A stretch of 64,000 bases of DNA from Pseudaeromonas aegiceratis (GTDB taxonomy: Bacteria; Pseudomonadota; Gammaproteobacteria; Enterobacterales; Aeromonadaceae): positions 434,001 to 498,000 of the forward strand of contig NZ_CP158016.1 of assembly GCF_046254905.1 (NCBI RefSeq), in the 5' to 3' direction. The position numbers and the translations under genes were made by a program. Shown here one piece after another: positions 46,535 through 55,644 of the stretch (position 1 is its first letter; the number at the start of each line of letters is the position of its first letter). The notes beneath the pieces are model-generated. The model was not told the origin of the DNA and made no database searches. It worked only from the letters and a program-made list of their open reading frames with translations.

Positions 46535-47743
46535 TTACTCCTGGCGCTGGGCCTGAGGGGCGTTGCTGGCTAGGGCCGGGCCGGTCACCTCGACCGAGGT
46601 GTCGATTGTGGCTTCCATGGATAGCCCCACCTCCAGCGGACGAGCGGCCAGCTCCTGGGTGTCCAGCTCGATGCGCACCGGCAGCCGTTGTACCACCTTG
46701 ATCCAGTTACCGGTGGCGTTTTGCGCCGGGATCATGGAGAAGGCGGAGCCGGTGCCGCCGGAGAAACCGGTCACCACGCCGTGGTAGATCTGGCTGTCAC
46801 CGTACAGATCCGCCACCACTTCCACCGGTTGGCCCACCTTGACCTTGCTCAGCTCCACTTCCTTGAAGTTCGCATCCACATGCACCGTCTGCAGCGGCAC
46901 CACGCTCATCAGGGGTTCCCCCACCTGCACCCGCTGGCCGACCTGCACCTGACGTTTGGCCACCACGCCGTCCACCGGGGCACGGATCTGGGTACGGGCC
47001 AGGTCCACCTGGGCTTGTTCGAAGCGGGCGCGGGCCAGTTGCACCTCTGGGTTGGTTTCCACCGTGGTGTCCATGATCAGGCTGGCGTTGGCCTTCTTGG
47101 AACCGACGGAGGAGAGGCGGTTGGCCTGGCTCTGGGCGCTGGCGGCCTTGGCGGCATCCAGGTTCGCTTCGGCCTGGGCCAGGGCGTTCTTGGCGTTGGT
47201 CAGCTCTTCGCCGGAGACGGAGCCGGAGGCCACCAGGGCCTCACGACGGGTCAGATCCACCTTGGCCCGGGCCAGATCCGCCTGGGCGGCCAGCAGCTGG
47301 GCGGCGGCGCGCTTCTCGTCGGCTTCCCGCGCCTTGATTTGGGCGGCCAGCATCTCGTCGTTGGCCAGGTAGCTGCGCACATGGCGGCGTGCCAGGGACA
47401 GGTTGGCCTCGGCCTGGGCCAGGGCCAGACGGGCGTCCGTGTCATCCAGGGTCACCAGGACATCGCCCTGCTTCACCGCCTGGGTGTCCACCACGGCCAC
47501 CGTCTGAACTATGCCACCTACCGCCGGGGTGACGGCGGCCAGTTCGGTGGCGGTATAGGCGTTGTCGGTGCTGACGTAGCGGCTGCCCACCAGCCACCAC
47601 CAGCTGCCGTAACCGACTGCGGCCAGGGCCACCACCAGGGCCAGACCGGCGAAGCCGCGCTTGCGCTTGGCGGCCAGTTGGCGTTGCTCAAGTTGTTCAT
47701 CCACCGGATCTTGGGTGGGGGAGACTGCGTGTATCTGGGTCAT
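46535..47743 (-). CDS. emrA: EmrA-like HlyD-family adaptor protein
   Basis: A 402-residue periplasmic adaptor with one N-terminal transmembrane helix (about residues 30-50), the lipoyl halves VGGIVQTVAVVDTQAVKQGD and IRAPVDGVVAKRQVQVGQ, an Ala-rich coiled-coil hairpin between them (about 105-215) and a beta-barrel. Typical EmrA order and length. Middle gene of the outer-membrane factor/adaptor/transporter operon. Confidence 0.92.
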   Translation of the reverse strand: MTQIHAVSPTQDPVDEQLEQRQLAAKRKRGFAGLALVVALAAVGYGSWWWLVGSRYVSTDNAYTATELAAVTPAVGGIVQTVAVVDTQAVKQGDVLVTLDDTDARLALAQAEANLSLARRHVRSYLANDEMLAAQIKAREADEKRAAAQLLAAQADLARAKVDLTRREALVASGSVSGEELTNAKNALAQAEANLDAAKAASAQSQANRLSSVGSKKANASLIMDTTVETNPEVQLARARFEQAQVDLARTQIRAPVDGVVAKRQVQVGQRVQVGEPLMSVVPLQTVHVDANFKEVELSKVKVGQPVEVVADLYGDSQIYHGVVTGFSGGTGSAFSMIPAQNATGNWIKVVQRLPVRIELDTQELAARPLEVGLSMEATIDTSVEVTGPALASNAPQAQRQE

Positions 47744-47761
47744 GAGCGGGATCGTCCGTTG

Positions 47762-49204
47762 TCAAGAAGAGGTTGCCTGGCTGCCGCCGCCCAGGGCGTG
47801 CACCAGATTGATGTCGAGGGCCAGGGCCCGGGCCTGTAGGTTCACCAGCTGCTCCTGGCTCGCCAGCAGGGATTGTTCGGCGCTGAGCACATCCAGGTAG
47901 TTGGCCAGCCCCCCCTGGTAGCGGTGGTTGGCGATGTCGTAGGCCTGCTGGGCCGCATCCACCGCCGCCTGGGTGCGCTGCAGACGGGCCCCCAGGGCCT
48001 GGCTGCTGCTGACTGCATCCGCCACCTGCTGCAGGGCGGTGATCAGGCTGGCGTTGTACTCCGCCACCGCCTGTTCATAGGCCGCCTTGGCGCTATCCAG
48101 CTGACCTTCCAGCCGGCCTGAGCTGAACAGCGGCAGGTAGAGGGCCGGGCCTATGCCGCCGGCACTGGAGCCGGCGGCGCTCAGGTTTTCCAGTCCCAGG
48201 GCCTGGGTACCGATGAAGCCGCTCAGGCTGATGTTGGGGTAGAACTGGGTCTCGGCCACACCGACCCGGCTGGCGGCAGCTTCCACCTGCCAGCGCGCGG
48301 CTGTGATGTCGGGTCTGTGGCCCAGCAGATCCACCCCCGCGGCGGCGGGCAGGCCGAAGCGGCTGCTCAGCGCCAGGGCCGGACGCTGCAGGCTCAGGCC
48401 CCAGTCAGGGCCCTTGCCCACCAGGGCGGCCAGGGCATGGCGCTGCAGGCTGATGGCTTCGTCGATGGCCAGCATGTTGGCCTCGGCACTGGCGGCCAGA
48501 GACTCCACCTGGCGCACCGAGCCCATGGTCTCCAGACCGTTGCGCTGGCGGTCCTGGAACAGGGTCACGGTTTCCTGACGGATCTTCAGGGCGGTGGCAG
48601 CGGTGTCCCGGGTGGCGTACAGACGAGCCAGCTCGGCATAGGCCTGGGCTAGCCCGCTGGTGAGCAGGCGACGAACATCCGCCTGCTGGGCCTGGGCGGC
48701 GGCCAGTTCGGAACGGGCGGCGGCCACCTGGGCATGGTGTTTGCCCCAGAAGTCCAGCTCGTAGTTGAAGCTCAGCAGGCCGGAGCCGTAGGTGTTCCAG
48801 TCCCGGGGCACGTAGTCGTTGCCGTTGTTGTAGCTGATCTTCTGCTGGGTGATGGCGCCGCTGGCGCTGATGTCCGGTCCCAGTACGGCACCGGCTTGGC
48901 GGGCGGCACCCTGGGCCTGGGCCAGGCGGGCCCGGGCGACGGCCAGGGAGGGGGAGTCGGCCAGGGCCTGGGTCATCAGGTTATCCAGCTGGGGATCTTG
49001 ATAGCGGGTCCACCATTGCTGCACGGGCCAGCTGTCCTGACGGGCACCGGTCAGACTCTGGCTGCTGGCGAGCTGGTCGGCTTGCAGCAAGGGTGTGTCG
49101 GGCAGGGTTGGCTGGTGGGCACAGGCGGCCAGCAGCAGGCTGCTTAATAACGGAGTGAGCCGGCAACGCAACAGGCGTCCGACTCGCGGTTGTGGATTAG
49201 GCAT
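47762..49204 (-). CDS. NodT-family outer-membrane efflux lipoprotein
   Basis: A TolC-superfamily channel of 480 residues with a lipoprotein signal: LLLAAC with the lipidated Cys near residue 28. Two outer-membrane efflux repeats with long Ala/Gln-rich helices follow, including PDITAARWQVEAAASRVGVAE. I chose the ATG at 49204; the one at 49273 places 23 residues before the signal and would overlap the operator. It opens the efflux operon, which is divergent from the TetR gene. Confidence 0.9.
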   Translation of the reverse strand: MPNPQPRVGRLLRCRLTPLLSSLLLAACAHQPTLPDTPLLQADQLASSQSLTGARQDSWPVQQWWTRYQDPQLDNLMTQALADSPSLAVARARLAQAQGAARQAGAVLGPDISASGAITQQKISYNNGNDYVPRDWNTYGSGLLSFNYELDFWGKHHAQVAAARSELAAAQAQQADVRRLLTSGLAQAYAELARLYATRDTAATALKIRQETVTLFQDRQRNGLETMGSVRQVESLAASAEANMLAIDEAISLQRHALAALVGKGPDWGLSLQRPALALSSRFGLPAAAGVDLLGHRPDITAARWQVEAAASRVGVAETQFYPNISLSGFIGTQALGLENLSAAGSSAGGIGPALYLPLFSSGRLEGQLDSAKAAYEQAVAEYNASLITALQQVADAVSSSQALGARLQRTQAAVDAAQQAYDIANHRYQGGLANYLDVLSAEQSLLASQEQLVNLQARALALDINLVHALGGGSQATSS

Positions 49205-49240
49205 GGATGAGGGGCTTCCTACACAGTTTGTATGGTTATA

Positions 49241-49260
49241 ACTGTACTGTACGGTACGGT
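49241..49260. promoter_or_regulatory. Operator-like ACNGT repeat between tetR and the efflux operon
   Basis: Four 5-bp units ACTGT-ACTGT-ACGGT-ACGGT form a near-perfect 20-bp palindrome, differing from its reverse complement only at the variable third base. It sits in the divergent promoter region and is the likely TetR site. Confidence 0.7.
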
Positions 49261-49325
49261 TGTAATTTGACAAGCCCGCCTAGTCAAGGAAAACTAACGC
49301 GTCTTTATCACCCCGGAGAGGCAGC

Positions 49326-49952
49326 ATGCGCGTCAAGAGCGAGGCCAAGCGGCAGGCCATCCTGGATGTGGCCCGGGAGGCCTTCACCCGCCAGGGATTT
49401 GAAACCACCTCTATGTCGGCCATCGCCAGTGCGGTGGGGGGCTCCAAGGCCACACTGTATAACCATTTCAGCTCCAAAGAGGCGCTGTTCGAGGCGGTGA
49501 TGCTGGAGTTCGGTCGGCATATGCACATCGCGGATGCTTTCTCCGAACTCAATGATCAGGTGGAGCAGGTACCGCAACTGCACCAAGCGGAGCTGGCACC
49601 GCAACTGCAGCGGCTGGGTGAACATTACCTGCGCTTTATGCTGCACCCCGAGGTGATGGCGTTGCGTACCGTGGTGTTGCACGAGGCGGCGCGCTCCCAG
49701 GTGGGACGCAGCTACTATGCCCTGGGGCCGGAGAAGGGCTGGAAACTATTCAGCCAGTTTCTGCAGTGTCAGCAGGCGCGGCTGGCGTGTGATGACCCCT
49801 GGATCTGTGCCATGCACTTCAAGGGGCTGCTGGAGGCGGAACTGATCGAACCCTGCAGCCTGGGTGCACGGCCGATCCCGGCCGAAGACGAGCTGGTGCA
49901 GGTGGTAGCCCGGGCGGTGCGGGTGTTTATGACGGCCTACAGCCGTTCCTGA
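49326..49952 (+). CDS. TetR-family regulator of the efflux operon
   Basis: A 208-residue TetR/AcrR regulator: helix-turn-helix TTSMSAIASAVGGSKATLYN at 25-45, followed by FSSKEALFEAVM, and a C-terminal TetR_C domain (VMALRTVVLHEAARS). Divergent orientation and the palindrome at 49241-49260 suggest it represses both itself and the EmrAB/NodT pump until a drug binds. The ligand is unknown. Confidence 0.9.
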   Translation: MRVKSEAKRQAILDVAREAFTRQGFETTSMSAIASAVGGSKATLYNHFSSKEALFEAVMLEFGRHMHIADAFSELNDQVEQVPQLHQAELAPQLQRLGEHYLRFMLHPEVMALRTVVLHEAARSQVGRSYYALGPEKGWKLFSQFLQCQQARLACDDPWICAMHFKGLLEAELIEPCSLGARPIPAEDELVQVVARAVRVFMTAYSRS

Positions 49953-50041
49953 CGAGGGAAGTGCTGGCCAAACACGCGGTGGGACAACGGACTCCACCTG
50001 CTGTGCTTAGACGGCCCGGTCGGGCCTGGGGTTGCTGGCCC

Positions 50042-50404
50042 TTAGTGTGGCAGGTCCAGCCGCAGGGTGCGGTGAATGTTGAGGAAGGCCAGCATGGCCG
50101 CACGCAATGGGTTGGTATGTTTCATCTGGCGACCCACCATCTCCACCACCATATCCGTGTGATCCAAAAATCCCGGGTAAGCCATGGCAATCCAGTCCTG
50201 GCGATAGTGATCCGGGATCAGGGCGATGTTGTGGCGCTGGATGAGGGGCCAGGCATCCTGCCAATTGTCGCAAGGGGCGAAGTTGGCATGCTTGATTCCC
50301 AGTGTCTTGGCTACCAGGGCATTGAGCTGCTGATCGGTCAAGTGGTCCAGATCCACGATTTCTCCTGTCTCATATTGGATGAAAAGTGGGCGTATTATCG
50401 TCAT
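50042..50404 (-). CDS. DUF2591 (NinX-like) protein
   Basis: A 120-residue cytosolic protein. The order LNALVAKTLGI, APCDNWQDAWPLIQRHNIAL and NPLRAAMLAFL resembles DUF2591, whose best-known members are phage NinX proteins, though chromosomal copies also occur. No other phage gene is near. The function is unknown. It stands between the TetR gene and the outer-membrane cluster. Confidence 0.55.
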   Translation of the reverse strand: MTIIRPLFIQYETGEIVDLDHLTDQQLNALVAKTLGIKHANFAPCDNWQDAWPLIQRHNIALIPDHYRQDWIAMAYPGFLDHTDMVVEMVGRQMKHTNPLRAAMLAFLNIHRTLRLDLPH

Positions 50405-50527
50405 TCCGTGACCAATGTCACTATCTTATGAGAAAAATATTAGTCATTTGACCCTCATTTTTGCCGGTATGGCGTCGATGCTGTGGCTGCCCCGATTGAG
50501 GCCCTCACTTGGCGGCACACTGAACGA

Positions 50528-51334
50528 CTACCAGAGGTAGCCCAGTCCCAGGCCGAAGGTCCACTGCCAGCGATCGCCTCGCTCCCGGATGATGGGGCTA
50601 TCGGCCGCATCCCCCACCAGGTATTGGCCGTAGGCACCGGCGCCCAGCATCCATTGGGGGGCGATGCGCCACAGCACCCCGGGCCACCAGTAGATCTGCC
50701 GGAAACCGGCGCCAGCCTGGTAGCTGGGCAGGCCGCTGGCCTCGGCCGCCGCCGGACTGACGCTGAAGAACTGTTGCATGAAGTTTTTATCCGACCAGGT
50801 GGCCCCCACCCCGCTGCCGATAAACAGCCGTTCTGACAGGGGCAGCCAGAGACTGGCATAGGGGGTGAGCTGGCTGCCCTCGGTCTGGCCCAGCACGGCG
50901 TGGCTGGCCATCAGCCCCAGCCGCAACCGGTAGGGGATGCCGGTCAGATTGACGTGGTGCCAGGCCACGAAGCCGCCGGCCTCCAACCCCAGGCCGATCT
51001 CCGGCAGTTGCGCCACCACAGGGTCGTCCACCTCCTCCCGGCCCAGCCGCAGGTTGAGCAGGGGGCCGGCCTCCCAGCCCTCGTCATCCAGCAGATTGAG
51101 TCCCATGTAGGGGCCGTACCACTCCAGGAAGCGGCTGCCCTGCAGCTTGAGGCGGGCACCGGGCATGGCGCCTACCATGCGATCCCGGCTGCCATGCCAC
51201 TGGGTGGTGCTACCCACCCCCAGGCCGATGAAGTTGGGCACCACATCGTCCACCGACAGGCCCACGGCCGCGACCGGGCCGGTCAGGGCCAGCAGCCAAC
51301 CCAGCAGCAGGCTGGCGTCACGCAATGTTCTCAT
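50528..51334 (-). CDS. MipA/OmpV-family outer-membrane protein
   Basis: The 268-residue reading from ATG 51334 (AAGGAGAACAAG before it) has a signal peptide ending near VAAVG and then the OmpV/MipA pattern: VVPNFIGLGVGSTTQWHGS, GARLKLQG, and final strand FGLGLGYLW with an aromatic end for outer-membrane insertion. MipA members scaffold murein enzymes, OmpV members are barrels of unclear role. A 578-residue frame running through it from 52264 is an artefact of high GC. Third gene of the barrel operon. Confidence 0.82.
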   Translation of the reverse strand: MRTLRDASLLLGWLLALTGPVAAVGLSVDDVVPNFIGLGVGSTTQWHGSRDRMVGAMPGARLKLQGSRFLEWYGPYMGLNLLDDEGWEAGPLLNLRLGREEVDDPVVAQLPEIGLGLEAGGFVAWHHVNLTGIPYRLRLGLMASHAVLGQTEGSQLTPYASLWLPLSERLFIGSGVGATWSDKNFMQQFFSVSPAAAEASGLPSYQAGAGFRQIYWWPGVLWRIAPQWMLGAGAYGQYLVGDAADSPIIRERGDRWQWTFGLGLGYLW

Positions 51335-51357
51335 CTTGTTCTCCTTGTTGGGGCGAC

Positions 51358-52287
51358 CTAGAAGCTGGCCGCCAGGCCGATGGAATAACCGTCCGTGTTG
51401 CGGCCGAACATGTAGCGGCCCACCAGCCGTACCCGGCTGACCAGCAGATCGAAGCGGCTCAGATCTAGCTCCACGCCGGCACCCAATGAGGTCAGGGCAT
51501 CGAAGCCCAGCAGGCCGCGTTGCGAGCCCAGGTACTGGGTGTGGGCCCCTTCCAGCACGTACCTCAATGGCCGCTCGAACAGCAACAGGCCGGTGGGGGC
51601 GCGCCGGCGCAGGTAGAGGCTGAGGTTTTCGGCATTGGCCTGGCCGCTGATGGGGTTGTCTGTGCCCCCCAGGCTCTGCAGGTGGATGTAGGAGAAGCGC
51701 AGCTCGGCATCCAGATCCTGGGCCGGGCTGAAGTGCTCGTAATCCAGCATCAGGGAGGCGCCATAGCCGATGGCGTTGAGGCGGCCGCTGTCGAGGAAAC
51801 TCGTTTCCGACTCCTGCTCCCGCTCCCACAGCCAGTCCGCCACCCGCAGATCGCTGGCCATGGTGCCCAGGGTCAGGTTGGCGATGGGGCGCAGCACCAG
51901 CTCGGGCTGCAGGGGAAAGTCCCAGCCGATGCCGCCGGTGGCGGAGAGGGTATTCCAGCGGGCGGGGATGGTGATTGACTCGTCGCCGTCCTCCAGCAGA
52001 AAGCGCGGGTCGTAGCGGCTGAAGCCCAGGTTGCCCTCCAGATAGAGGGGGAGGTCGGCGCTCCAGGTGGCACCGCCCCCCAGCTGGGTCATCAGCAGGC
52101 TGGAGGTGCCCGCCGACTGATCCTGGATGTTGAGGTTGCTGGCGGTGATGTCCGGGGTGACGGTAAAGGTCATCAGGGCCAGGGCCGCATTGGCCTGGCG
52201 CTGCAGGGCGTGCTCGGCGGCGCCTGGGCTGGTGCTCCACAGCAGGGCCGGCAGCAGCAGGCACAGGCGAGACAGGATGGGATTCAT
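51358..52287 (-). CDS. Predicted outer-membrane beta-barrel protein
   Basis: A 309-residue exported protein: signal peptide to about GAA-EHA (residue 24), then long amphipathic beta strands (YLEGNLGFSRYDP, LVLRPIANLTLGT, GYGASLMLDYEHFSPA) and a terminal ...GLAASF. No catalytic motif seen. I do not recognise the family, though autotransporter-like barrels look similar. It lies between two other barrel genes with 18- and 23-base gaps, so the three are probably one operon. Confidence 0.72.
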   Translation of the reverse strand: MNPILSRLCLLLPALLWSTSPGAAEHALQRQANAALALMTFTVTPDITASNLNIQDQSAGTSSLLMTQLGGGATWSADLPLYLEGNLGFSRYDPRFLLEDGDESITIPARWNTLSATGGIGWDFPLQPELVLRPIANLTLGTMASDLRVADWLWEREQESETSFLDSGRLNAIGYGASLMLDYEHFSPAQDLDAELRFSYIHLQSLGGTDNPISGQANAENLSLYLRRRAPTGLLLFERPLRYVLEGAHTQYLGSQRGLLGFDALTSLGAGVELDLSRFDLLVSRVRLVGRYMFGRNTDGYSIGLAASF

Positions 52288-52305
52288 GACGGCCTCCGGC
52301 GCGGG

Positions 52306-52878
52306 CTAGAAGAAGAGGGTCAGACCCAGGTTGGCCTGTAGCTGGGTCAGCAGCTCCCCCTGGCTCCGCAGGCCACAGCGTTCTGGATCGCAGAGGAACT
52401 GGCTGTCGTCGTCGATCAGGGTGCCGTAACCCCGCAGCTCGGCCCGCAACGCCAGCTGGCGACTGAGTCTGGGCTGGATGCCCACCGCCAGGGCCAGGGA
52501 GGGGCGAAGGCGACTCTGGTACGCCGAAAACTGGGTCAGGCCGACCCCGGCACTGACATAGGGCGAGAGCCAGGTGTCGGCATTCAGGGCGCCGGCAAAG
52601 TGCAGGTAGCGCAGGGTGAGCCGGTCAGGCTGCGCCGGGGAGAGGCGGGAGACTTGCTGGGAGAAGAGCAGCTCCATGCTGCCGGGATCGTCCGTCTGCC
52701 GCCCCAGGGCCAGTCCCCACAGGCCGGCGGGATCCGCCTGCAGGCCCGGCGAGTCATCCTGGCCGTCAAAATCGAGACCGCTGGCATAGCCGGTGAAGGG
52801 GGTGAGGTACCAGACGGGGGCCTCGGCCTGGGCCAGACCGGTCAGCAGGCAGAGCAGGGGGGCGAGACGACCTCTCAT
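52306..52878 (-). CDS. Predicted outer-membrane beta-barrel protein
   Basis: A 190-residue exported protein. The signal peptide MRGRLAPLLCLLTGLAQA is followed by WYLTPFTGYASGLDF, a series of beta strands and a terminal LGLTLFF, the aromatic ending of an 8-stranded barrel. An internal Cys pair (LCDPERCG) could form a loop disulphide. CAAGGAGCCACC supports the ATG at 52878. First gene of the barrel operon, 237 bp from the divergent AraC gene. Confidence 0.75.
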   Translation of the reverse strand: MRGRLAPLLCLLTGLAQAEAPVWYLTPFTGYASGLDFDGQDDSPGLQADPAGLWGLALGRQTDDPGSMELLFSQQVSRLSPAQPDRLTLRYLHFAGALNADTWLSPYVSAGVGLTQFSAYQSRLRPSLALAVGIQPRLSRQLALRAELRGYGTLIDDDSQFLCDPERCGLRSQGELLTQLQANLGLTLFF

Positions 52879-53115
52879 GGTGGCTCCTTGTATTGGGATT
52901 CCCTTGGGCCTAATTTCGGTCGAATGTTTACCTTTGTGCCAGCGGTTTTTGCATTTTGTTGCAATGTAAGCAAATTGTGAATCCGGCGACAGGATTACAT
53001 GCGGTAACACGACCCGGCGGTCGGATGAGAGCTGTCTCACAGTCTGGTGGGGCACAAACGCCAATCATGCGCCAGCCAGAGGATGGGTTCAGACAACAAA
53101 AGGGAGGCGTGCGTC

Positions 53116-54129
53116 ATGAAGAGTGTGTCCAACCGGATTGCCCAGCTGGTGCTGTCTCAGCTGGACCATGCCGACCGACAGCCGCGCCTAGTGTTGCGCC
53201 AGACCGGCATTCACCAATACGAGCTGGAGGCACCGGGGGGACGCCTGTCCGCCCAGAGCCACTTTCGCCTGCTCTCCTGGCTGGCAGATCGCCAGTTGCC
53301 GCTGTTCTTGCCCAAGCCGGATCTGGGTTATCTGTTTGAACACTATGGCGCCTTGGCGGCGGTGTGCAGCAATGCCCCCAGCCTGCGGGCGGCCCTCGGT
53401 CAGCTGGCGCGGTTTCGCGGTCTCATCGGCCAGAGCGATCACATCAGCGTGCAGGAACAGCCGGACGGCCTCTTGTTCGAGTACCACTCCGACTGCCCCG
53501 ATCCCCGGGTGGGCACCACCTCCAGCCTGCACAACTTCCACCTGCTGCAGACCCTGGTGCGTCACTATGTCCCCGACCTCTCCCAGGCCCTGCGGCTGAC
53601 CCATCAGGGGCTGCTGAGCCGCGTCGATCTGCGCCTGCTGCGGCAACGTTTCGACTGTCCCGTACTGCCGGGAGCCAGCAACAGCCTGCTGCTCAGCCCC
53701 GCCGAGCTGGACACGCCCTACGCCGGTTTCAATCCGGCGCTGCGGCCCTATCAGGAGCAGCAGGCCCAACAGATGCTCGACGGGCTGGGCAAGGTGATGG
53801 GCTTTGGCGAGCGTATCGGCCATCTGATCCGGGAACGGCTGCGCGCCGGCGAAGGGGAGCCGGCCCAGGAGGCGGTGCAGGGCTGGTTGTGTGACAGCCT
53901 CAACATCAGCCGCTGGACCCTGTTGCGGCGCTTGCAGGAGGAAGGGGTGGGTTTCATGCCGCTGTACAACCGCCTGCGACTGGAAGAGGCCTGTCGCTGG
54001 CTGCGGCGCAGCGATCACTCCATGCTGGAGATCAGCCAGCAGTTGGGCTTCACCAGCCAGAGCAGTTTCAGCCGCTTCTTTCGCGAGCAGATGCACTGCT
54101 CCCCCAGCGGCTACCGGCGCGGTGACTAG
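53116..54129 (+). CDS. AraC-family regulator (PF12625-type N-domain)
   Basis: A 337-residue regulator: N-terminal ligand domain of the OruR/ArgR-like type (DLGYLFEHYGALAAVCSNAPSLRAAL across 65-90) and a C-terminal double helix-turn-helix (NISRWTLLRRLQEEGVGF; EISQQLGFTSQSSFSRFFRE) ending PSGYRRGD. GGAGG lies 8 bases before ATG 53116. Divergent from the three barrel genes, which it probably controls. Ligand unknown. Confidence 0.88.
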   Translation: MKSVSNRIAQLVLSQLDHADRQPRLVLRQTGIHQYELEAPGGRLSAQSHFRLLSWLADRQLPLFLPKPDLGYLFEHYGALAAVCSNAPSLRAALGQLARFRGLIGQSDHISVQEQPDGLLFEYHSDCPDPRVGTTSSLHNFHLLQTLVRHYVPDLSQALRLTHQGLLSRVDLRLLRQRFDCPVLPGASNSLLLSPAELDTPYAGFNPALRPYQEQQAQQMLDGLGKVMGFGERIGHLIRERLRAGEGEPAQEAVQGWLCDSLNISRWTLLRRLQEEGVGFMPLYNRLRLEEACRWLRRSDHSMLEISQQLGFTSQSSFSRFFREQMHCSPSGYRRGD

Positions 54130-54138
54130 AGGTTAGAG

Positions 54139-54167
54139 TTGTCACACTAAAATCATGGTTTTGTCAT
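54139..54167 (+). promoter_or_regulatory. Candidate Pho box
   Basis: TTGTCAC-ACTA-AAATCAT-GGTT-TTGTCAT: 7-bp units at 54139, 54150 and 54161, an exact 11-bp period as in PhoB sites (consensus CTGTCAT). The first and third units are good, the middle one partial. It lies 55 bp before the phosphoesterase start. Confidence 0.5.
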
Positions 54168-54221
54168 CCGCGCCCGCTAGGGTGCTAGGCACTTGTTTGT
54201 GCCTTTGTCCGGGATGACACC

Positions 54222-55616
54222 ATGACGCCACTGACGCGACGCACCTTTCTCAAGACCCTTGCCCTCACCGGCACCAGCCTGACCCTGGGGCTGGGGCTGA
54301 CCGCCTGCGGCGGCGATGATGACGACGATAACCAGGCCGCCAGTTCGCTGCGCTTCGCCGTGCTGTCGGATCTGCACGTCTACGACACCAGCCTGGGCAG
54401 CGACGGCAGCGCCTTCGAGACCTATCTGGCCTCGGATCGCAAGATGCTGCTGCAGAGCCGCGAGATCCTCGAGAGCATGGTGACGAGCCTGTTGGCGGTG
54501 GAGGGTCTGCAGATGGTGATCATCCCGGGGGATCTGACCAAGGACGGTGAGAGGCTCTGTCACGAGCTGGCCATCCGCCTGCTGCAACCCCTGCGGGATG
54601 CGGGTATCGCCGTCTACGTGGTGCCGGGCAACCATGACATCAACAACCCCCATGCGGTGGCCTTCGACGGCGACACCACCACGGCGGTGGAGAACATCAG
54701 CCCTGACGACTTCGCCAGCCTGTACGGCGACTTCGGCTACGCCAGCGCCCTGTACCGGCATGACAACTCCTTGAGCTACATAGTCGAGCCGGTCACCGGC
54801 GTTTGGCTGGTGGCGCTCGACTCCTGCAAGTACGACGACAACGCCAGCCTGGGTTCTCCTGAGACCTCCGGCGCCCTCTCCGATGATCTGCTGGGCTGGC
54901 TGCAGCCCTTGCTGGAAGAGGCCCAGAGCCAGGGCAAGCGGGTGTTCGGCATGCTTCACCACGGGGTGGTGGCCCACTTTGCCAGCCAGCCGGACTTCTT
55001 CGCCGAGTACCTGTTGGATGACTACGAGACGGTGGGCCAGCTGCTGTCGGAATACGGCCTCAATTTGGTGTTCACCGGCCACTTCCACGCCCAGGATGTG
55101 GCGCTGGCGGACTACAACGGCGACGGCAGCCTGCTGATGTACGATGTGGAGACCGGCTCCTGTGTCACCGACCCTTGCCCCTGGCGGCTAGTGGATCTGT
55201 CGGTGGCCTCCGGCACCTACGAGATCCAAAGCCATTTCGTCGACAGTATTCCTTCCGACAGCGACTTCGCCAGCTATAAAACACGCTTCGCCCTGGAGGG
55301 CATGTACAGCCTCTACACCAGCTACCTAGGCAGCATGGGGGTGAGCGGCGATACGCTAGTGCAGCTGGCGGGTCTGGCGGCCAGCCTGCATGTGGCTCAC
55401 TACCAGGGGGATGAGGCTCCCGACGCCACCACACTGGCGCAGTTGGCGGCCCTGGCGGGCAGCAGCGATGCCCAGACCGCCATGCTGGGTCAGGCACTCT
55501 ATGCCCTGGCGGTGGACCCTGGGCTGGCGGACAACGATCTCTCCGTCAGCCAGGCCGGCTCCCTGGCGGCCATGAGCGGCCTGTGGCGTCGTCTGTTGGG
55601 CCAGGCCACGGCCTGA
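54222..55616 (+). CDS. Tat-exported metallophosphoesterase lipoprotein
   Basis: A 464-residue protein with a twin-arginine signal (TRRTFLKTLAL) ending in the lipobox LTAC, so it should be exported folded and lipidated at Cys29, followed by a GGDDDDDN linker. The calcineurin-like phosphoesterase metal motifs are complete: SDLHVYD near 48, IPGDLTKDGE near 100, PGNHDIN near 128, LHHGVVAHF near 246 and TGHFHAQD near 286. The last 100 residues are helical and unassigned. Followed 28 bases on by a TatA-type gene. Substrate unknown; phosphate ester scavenging is inferred. Confidence 0.87.
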   Translation: MTPLTRRTFLKTLALTGTSLTLGLGLTACGGDDDDDNQAASSLRFAVLSDLHVYDTSLGSDGSAFETYLASDRKMLLQSREILESMVTSLLAVEGLQMVIIPGDLTKDGERLCHELAIRLLQPLRDAGIAVYVVPGNHDINNPHAVAFDGDTTTAVENISPDDFASLYGDFGYASALYRHDNSLSYIVEPVTGVWLVALDSCKYDDNASLGSPETSGALSDDLLGWLQPLLEEAQSQGKRVFGMLHHGVVAHFASQPDFFAEYLLDDYETVGQLLSEYGLNLVFTGHFHAQDVALADYNGDGSLLMYDVETGSCVTDPCPWRLVDLSVASGTYEIQSHFVDSIPSDSDFASYKTRFALEGMYSLYTSYLGSMGVSGDTLVQLAGLAASLHVAHYQGDEAPDATTLAQLAALAGSSDAQTAMLGQALYALAVDPGLADNDLSVSQAGSLAAMSGLWRRLLGQATA

Positions 55617-55644
55617 CGGGTTTTTAGATCAGTAGAGGTAACGT

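Noticed and set aside
50042..50404. Prophage remnant
   Set aside because: A single NinX-like gene with no integrase, attachment site or structural gene.
50528..52264. A 578-residue minus-strand frame spanning two barrel genes
   Set aside because: Its first 300 residues are Pro/Arg/Gly-rich and lie in another frame of the 309-residue barrel gene; the real gene in its 3' part starts at 51334 with a strong ribosome binding site.
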